Assembly (NCBI GenBank): GCA_003646745.1
Contig: QMLM01000104.1
Location: 1 to 6,127, forward strand
DNA: 6,127 nt
Direction: 5' to 3'
From: Deltaproteobacteria bacterium
GTDB lineage: Bacteria > Desulfobacterota > B13-G15 > RBG-16-54-18
The stretch's first letter is position 1. Each line of letters starts with the position of its first letter. Positions 1 to 3,200 of the stretch are shown here, in pieces. The notes under the pieces were generated by a model. That model was not told the DNA's origin. It did no database searches and worked only from the letters and a program-made list of their open reading frames with translations. The position numbers and the translations under genes are program-made.

Positions 1-41
1 CTCTTAAGGAGGCCACTATATAAAAATCGTTCTACTTTATA

Positions 42-1106
42 TTATTTTCCAAATTTTTTGTACAATTTTTTTAACTGTTTGGTAGTTAAAGGCTCGCCGA
101 AAGCGGCAAACTGAACTAGCTCTCTTTCCTTGGTCTTTAAGGGGATCCATTTGTTGCCCTTCCAGTCAAAGAAGGTCCATTGTAGTTTATCAGGCACAGC
201 AGGTACAGCACCCTTCCACGGTACGACCTTTCCGTTTTTGAAACTCACCACTGGAACCCTTTTCCCCTTCTTAATGAGTTGTATGGCCCTGTTATTATGG
301 CAGTCGCCGCACCTTCTCCCCTCAGCAGTTATGGAGTGCGTAAAGTTAGGTACATAAGCGATAAACTTTCTCTCCTTATAAACAATTGCCATGACGTTGC
401 CCGCAGTCACCTTGCCCTGATAATTAATAAGCATTACAAAGGACTTCATAGGAATGGCCTTCTTTTTCTTCGTCTCCAGAAAGTGGCTGAAATGGCAGTT
501 GTAACAAGTCATATTGGATTTGACATGACAGGCCTCACAGTGGAGTTTGCCTCGATGGATGCGATGTGCCTTCATCTTGGCCTCAAAGGGAGCTTCTCCA
601 TCTTCTTTATGGCATTTTTCACATGAAGTCGTGACTGCCCCTGGTTGTCTCATGGATCGATACGTTGTACCATCACCATGAATTTCATCTGCGCTGTGAC
701 AATCAATGCAGCTAATACCCGCAGAAAGGTGTACATCTGGGGTCTTCATTTTCTGATCAAACCTTATTGAGGATTTTATCCTCGCATGACAGGCGAGGCA
801 ATTTTCGGAACTCCTAGCCTTTTGTGTTGAAAAAGCCATCTTTCCTTCTTTTTCTACTGCATGACATCTATCACAACTCTTGGCATGGCACTTTTTACAC
901 CCTAGGTTTTTGTAGGGGATGCCGGTAATCTTCATAAAACCATCTTCATACCAGGATTGCATGCCTTTCCCGGTATAGTGAAGACTTTTACAGAAAAACG
1001 AAGAAAAGGTCGGGCAAGTAGCCTCTGGGGCTTGAACTATCGAGGGTAAAAAGAGCAAGCCTATCATCAGCCCTATTACCCAAAATACACTTTTTGTCCT
1101 CCTCAT
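42..1106 (-). CDS. Exported octaheme c-type cytochrome
   Basis: Multiheme electron carrier of 354 residues, expected on the outer face of the cytoplasmic membrane or in the periplasm. Residues 1-26 form a signal sequence or membrane anchor: MRRTK, a hydrophobic core (about 7-24), then VQA. Eight CxxCH heme sites begin at Cys70, 78, 103, 133, 162, 190, 201 and 266. There are exactly eight other histidines (43, 126, 143, 181, 184, 189, 208, 257), enough for bis-His ligation of every heme. Seven hemes lie in residues 70-205; residues 206-265 and 271-354 lack heme motifs, are rich in Lys and aromatics, and may form a separate domain. Two more cysteines (31, 39) follow the signal and could form a disulfide. 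The ATG at 1106 has AAAAGGGGG eight bases upstream, 18 bp after the metF stop, so it is probably the last gene of the operon seen here. I do not recognise a named family; it lacks the layout I associate with hydroxylamine oxidoreductases. Its redox partner is unknown. Confidence 0.93.
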   Translation of the reverse strand: MRRTKSVFWVIGLMIGLLFLPSIVQAPEATCPTFSSFFCKSLHYTGKGMQSWYEDGFMKITGIPYKNLGCKKCHAKSCDRCHAVEKEGKMAFSTQKARSSENCLACHARIKSSIRFDQKMKTPDVHLSAGISCIDCHSADEIHGDGTTYRSMRQPGAVTTSCEKCHKEDGEAPFEAKMKAHRIHRGKLHCEACHVKSNMTCYNCHFSHFLETKKKKAIPMKSFVMLINYQGKVTAGNVMAIVYKERKFIAYVPNFTHSITAEGRRCGDCHNNRAIQLIKKGKRVPVVSFKNGKVVPWKGAVPAVPDKLQWTFFDWKGNKWIPLKTKERELVQFAAFGEPLTTKQLKKLYKKFGK

Positions 1107-1114
1107 CTCTTTAA

Positions 1115-1123
1115 CCCCCTTTT
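1115..1123 (-). promoter_or_regulatory. Ribosome binding site of the octaheme cytochrome
   Basis: AAAAGGGGG on the minus strand lies eight bases before the ATG at 1106, in the 18-bp gap after metF. It is a weaker match to the anti-Shine-Dalgarno sequence than the sites of the other three genes, so the cytochrome may be translated less than its neighbours. The start is supported by the basic n-region (MRRTK) just before the hydrophobic core. Confidence 0.65.
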
Positions 1124-1124
1124 G

Positions 1125-2054
1125 CTAATTTTTGGAGACCTTCGGGCGAGGCAATAATCCCGCCCGTTTAACGATCTCGGGGACAACCTCTTCCCACTCG
1201 ATAGCCATAATATGGATGCCGTGGACACCCTTTATCTGCCTCAGCTCCTCTATCTGCTCCACACAAATCTTCATCCCTTCCTCTCTTGCATCTTTTGCCT
1301 TTACCATTCTTGCTATTATCTTATCAGGTATGGTGATACCCGCTACGTTCTTTGCCATATATCTGGCCATACCTCCAGATTTGAGAGGGGTTATCCCCGC
1401 AAGGATGTGGACCTTTTCATGAAGGCCCCGGTCTGTTACCATCCGCATCCACTCCTTAAAACGGTCCATATCATAGATACATTGGGTCTGTATAAAATCG
1501 ACGCCAGCCTTCACCTTCTTGGCCAATCGCACCACCCTAAACTCAAAGGGATCAGCGAAGGGATTGGCTGCTGCACCGATAAAAAGCCTCACTTGGCCCT
1601 CTATCTTCTCCTGTCCCCCTAATAAAGTTCCCTCATCCCGCATGGCCTTAACGCATTGAATCAACTGAATGGAATCAATATCAAAGACGTTGGCAGCTTC
1701 CTTTTGATTGCCGAAGATTTGATGGTCTCCGCTCAGACAGAGCATGTTTTTGATCCCTAGAGCCGTGGCACCGAAGATGTCGCTTTGGATAGCAATGCGA
1801 TTTCTGTCTCGAGTAACCATTTGCATTACTGGCTCTAACCCCATCTGAACCAGAAGGGCACAAGTGGCGATGCTCGACATCCGGACAACTGCCGTCTGAT
1901 TATCGGTGACGTTTATCGCATCTACATTCCCCCGCAGGTGCTCGGCCTTCTTCTTTATCACCTCTATATCGTTCCCCTTAGGCGGGCCGAGCTCACCGGT
2001 GACGGCAAACTCCCCTTTCTCCAATATCTTCTCCAAATTGCTCCCTGCCTTCAT
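1125..2054 (-). CDS. metF: 5,10-methylenetetrahydrofolate reductase (MetF)
   Basis: FAD-dependent TIM-barrel enzyme that interconverts methylene-THF and methyl-THF, the last folate step of the Wood-Ljungdahl methyl branch; it can run oxidatively in organisms that reverse the pathway. The protein is 309 residues, close to bacterial MetF and without the C-terminal regulatory domain of eukaryotic forms. Visible family positions are Glu21 in TGELGPPKG (the place of the E. coli catalytic Glu28), Asp110 in LCLSGDH (E. coli Asp120), FIQTQ at 188-192 (folate-binding Gln) and GITPLKSGG at 220-228. The ending, with GIHIMAIEWEE, is also MetF-like. It begins inside the metV stop (ATGA), with GGGAGGA nine bases upstream. 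Being next to MetV, MvhD and HdrA suggests it receives electrons through those subunits rather than directly from NAD(P)H, but this is inferred. It may also supply methyl-THF for methionine synthesis. Confidence 0.96.
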   Translation of the reverse strand: MKAGSNLEKILEKGEFAVTGELGPPKGNDIEVIKKKAEHLRGNVDAINVTDNQTAVVRMSSIATCALLVQMGLEPVMQMVTRDRNRIAIQSDIFGATALGIKNMLCLSGDHQIFGNQKEAANVFDIDSIQLIQCVKAMRDEGTLLGGQEKIEGQVRLFIGAAANPFADPFEFRVVRLAKKVKAGVDFIQTQCIYDMDRFKEWMRMVTDRGLHEKVHILAGITPLKSGGMARYMAKNVAGITIPDKIIARMVKAKDAREEGMKICVEQIEELRQIKGVHGIHIMAIEWEEVVPEIVKRAGLLPRPKVSKN

Positions 2055-2722
2055 AGTCTTAGGTCCTCCCTTATCACCTTTCTCGGGCCGCCGCTGAGAC
2101 TCGGCTTCCAGTTCTTGGCGGGGACTATCTCTTCCAGCAGCTCCAACTGCCCCCGGGCCTTAAGCCTCTCATGAATCAACTGCCAGGCACACTCTACCTC
2201 CGGATTGATTTCACACCTGCCACCCTGCGAGCCGCCACAGGGACCGTTGAGAAGCCTCTTGGCACACCTAGCGATAGGGCAAATCCCGGCCGTTTTATCT
2301 AGGACACAGTCTCCGCATCCAGCGCACCTCTCTGCCCACATCCCCGCCTCAAGGTTGACACCGTAAAACTTGGTGTTGAGGGCGGGCAGCACAATAACTT
2401 CCTCTCCCGCTACCTCTCCTACAAACTGCACTCCCACACCACACGCCATGGAAAGAACCACGTCTGCCTGATAAATCTTATCTAGATGAGGCTCAATGTA
2501 CTCTCGATCGCACTGTCTTATCAGAGTCACCTCCCCTATCTCAACTTCTCTCCCTTGCCTTTTATACAGCATCCTGAGCTGGGAGGCGAGGATCCCTACC
2601 TCCTTTTCACCACCAGCCATACATACACTCACACATTCGCCGCACCCTAGGATCAAGATTTTCCTATAGGGATCTAGCATTGCCCTGATCTCCTCCAGTG
2701 GTTTTCGCTCGCCAACGATCAT
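2051..2722 (-). CDS. metV: MetV, Fe-S/zinc partner subunit of methylenetetrahydrofolate reductase
   Basis: Partner of MetF in acetogen-type methylene-THF reductase, belonging to the MTHFR C-terminal (MTHFR_C) domain family. It is thought to carry electrons to the MetF flavin. The protein has 223 residues, a normal length. The N-terminal half has a Rossmann-like start (KILILGCGEC) with Cys27, Cys30 and Cys34, plus Cys71 and Cys94 (ACGVGVQ). The C-terminal half has the diagnostic cysteine cluster CAGCGDC (133, 136, 139), GICP (148), Cys153, NGPCGG (162) and Cys170, enough for Fe-S and/or zinc binding. No signal peptide or membrane segment is seen, so it is cytoplasmic. The ATG at 2722 has AAAGGAGGA five bases upstream. 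Its TGA overlaps the metF ATG, which points to coupled translation and 1:1 expression with MetF. The family is secure; the number and type of metal centres cannot be read from sequence alone. Confidence 0.92.
   Translation of the reverse strand: MIVGERKPLEEIRAMLDPYRKILILGCGECVSVCMAGGEKEVGILASQLRMLYKRQGREVEIGEVTLIRQCDREYIEPHLDKIYQADVVLSMACGVGVQFVGEVAGEEVIVLPALNTKFYGVNLEAGMWAERCAGCGDCVLDKTAGICPIARCAKRLLNGPCGGSQGGRCEINPEVECAWQLIHERLKARGQLELLEEIVPAKNWKPSLSGGPRKVIREDLRL
2064..2070 (-). promoter_or_regulatory. Ribosome binding site of metF, inside the end of metV
   Basis: GGGAGGA on the minus strand lies nine bases before the metF ATG, within the last codons of metV. Together with the four-base ATGA overlap it indicates translational coupling of the two subunits and fixes the metF start. 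Confidence 0.8.
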
Positions 2723-2727
2723 ATCCG

Positions 2728-2736
2728 TCCTCCTTT
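2728..2736 (-). promoter_or_regulatory. Ribosome binding site of metV
   Basis: AAAGGAGGA on the minus strand lies five bases upstream of the metV ATG, in the 31-bp gap after mvhD. This is the longest gap between genes in the window. I see no convincing hairpin or promoter in it. Confidence 0.85.
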
Positions 2737-2753
2737 ATTGAGCTAAAAAGCCC

Positions 2754-3188
2754 TCACGCCATTAACTCCTCTTGAGCTGCCTTCTTCAAGGGACTGGGGC
2801 CTAAGGATTTTATCTTTTCTGTCATCTCAGTAATAATATCAGCAAACCTCTTTCCCATTGGACCTGGAACCTCATACATCTGTACCCTCTCTCCTTCAAT
2901 GCCTATCTCATCGAGAAGCTTCCTGGCATAATCGACTCGTTTAAAGGCCCTCATATTGCCTTCTCTAAAATAACACTCCCCTAATTTGCAGCCGATAATT
3001 AGAACTCCATCGGCCCCATCTTCCATGGCCTTTAAGATATGCAAAACGTCGATCTTGCCCGTGCACAACACCCTTACCTCCCTGATATTAGGCGCAAAAG
3101 ACATCCTCCCCTTTCCCGCCACATCCTGTGCTGCCAGGGCACAATAGTGACAAAACATCCCCACGATCTTCGGTTCAAAGTTCCCCAT
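2754..3188 (-). CDS. mvhD: MvhD/FlpD-family [2Fe-2S] electron-transfer subunit
   Basis: Small cytoplasmic [2Fe-2S] protein of 144 residues, a usual length for free-standing MvhD. In methanogens it links a hydrogenase to HdrA; in acetogen-type clusters it links HdrA to MetVF. The five expected cysteines are present: Cys13 and Cys16 (CHYC), Cys42 (LCTGKID) and Cys67/Cys72 (GCKLGEC). The segment around residues 57-79 (GADGVLIIGC, then a GN motif) is the family signature. The ATG at 3188 has a strong AGGAGGTG upstream and lies 11 bp after the hdrA stop, so the two genes are very likely co-translated. The loop is GCKLGEC where methanogen and hydrogenase-linked forms usually read GCHPGDC (from memory), which may reflect a different partner. 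No hydrogenase gene is in the window, so a MetVF-linked role fits better than a hydrogenase-linked one. Confidence 0.92.
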   Translation of the reverse strand: MGNFEPKIVGMFCHYCALAAQDVAGKGRMSFAPNIREVRVLCTGKIDVLHILKAMEDGADGVLIIGCKLGECYFREGNMRAFKRVDYARKLLDEIGIEGERVQMYEVPGPMGKRFADIITEMTEKIKSLGPSPLKKAAQEELMA

Positions 3189-3192
3189 TGTG

Positions 3193-3200
3193 CACCTCCT
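3193..3200 (-). promoter_or_regulatory. Ribosome binding site of mvhD, overlapping the hdrA stop codon
   Basis: The minus strand reads AGGAGGTG here, four bases upstream of the mvhD ATG (core GGAGG about seven bases away). Its first base is the last base of the hdrA TAA stop, so ribosomes ending hdrA sit directly on this site. This supports the ATG at 3188 and coupling of the two genes. Confidence 0.85.

Noticed and set aside
1..41. Terminator or new gene start after the cytochrome
   Set aside because: There is no stable hairpin plus T-run on the transcribed strand. A plus-strand TAAGGAGG at 5-12 has no start codon at a usable distance. The piece is too short to judge further.
1098..1103. 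AGGAGG just inside the cytochrome gene as a ribosome binding site for a later start
   Set aside because: These are Arg codons 2-3. No in-frame start lies at a suitable distance (the next ATG is codon 14), and starting later would remove the basic residues needed in the export signal.
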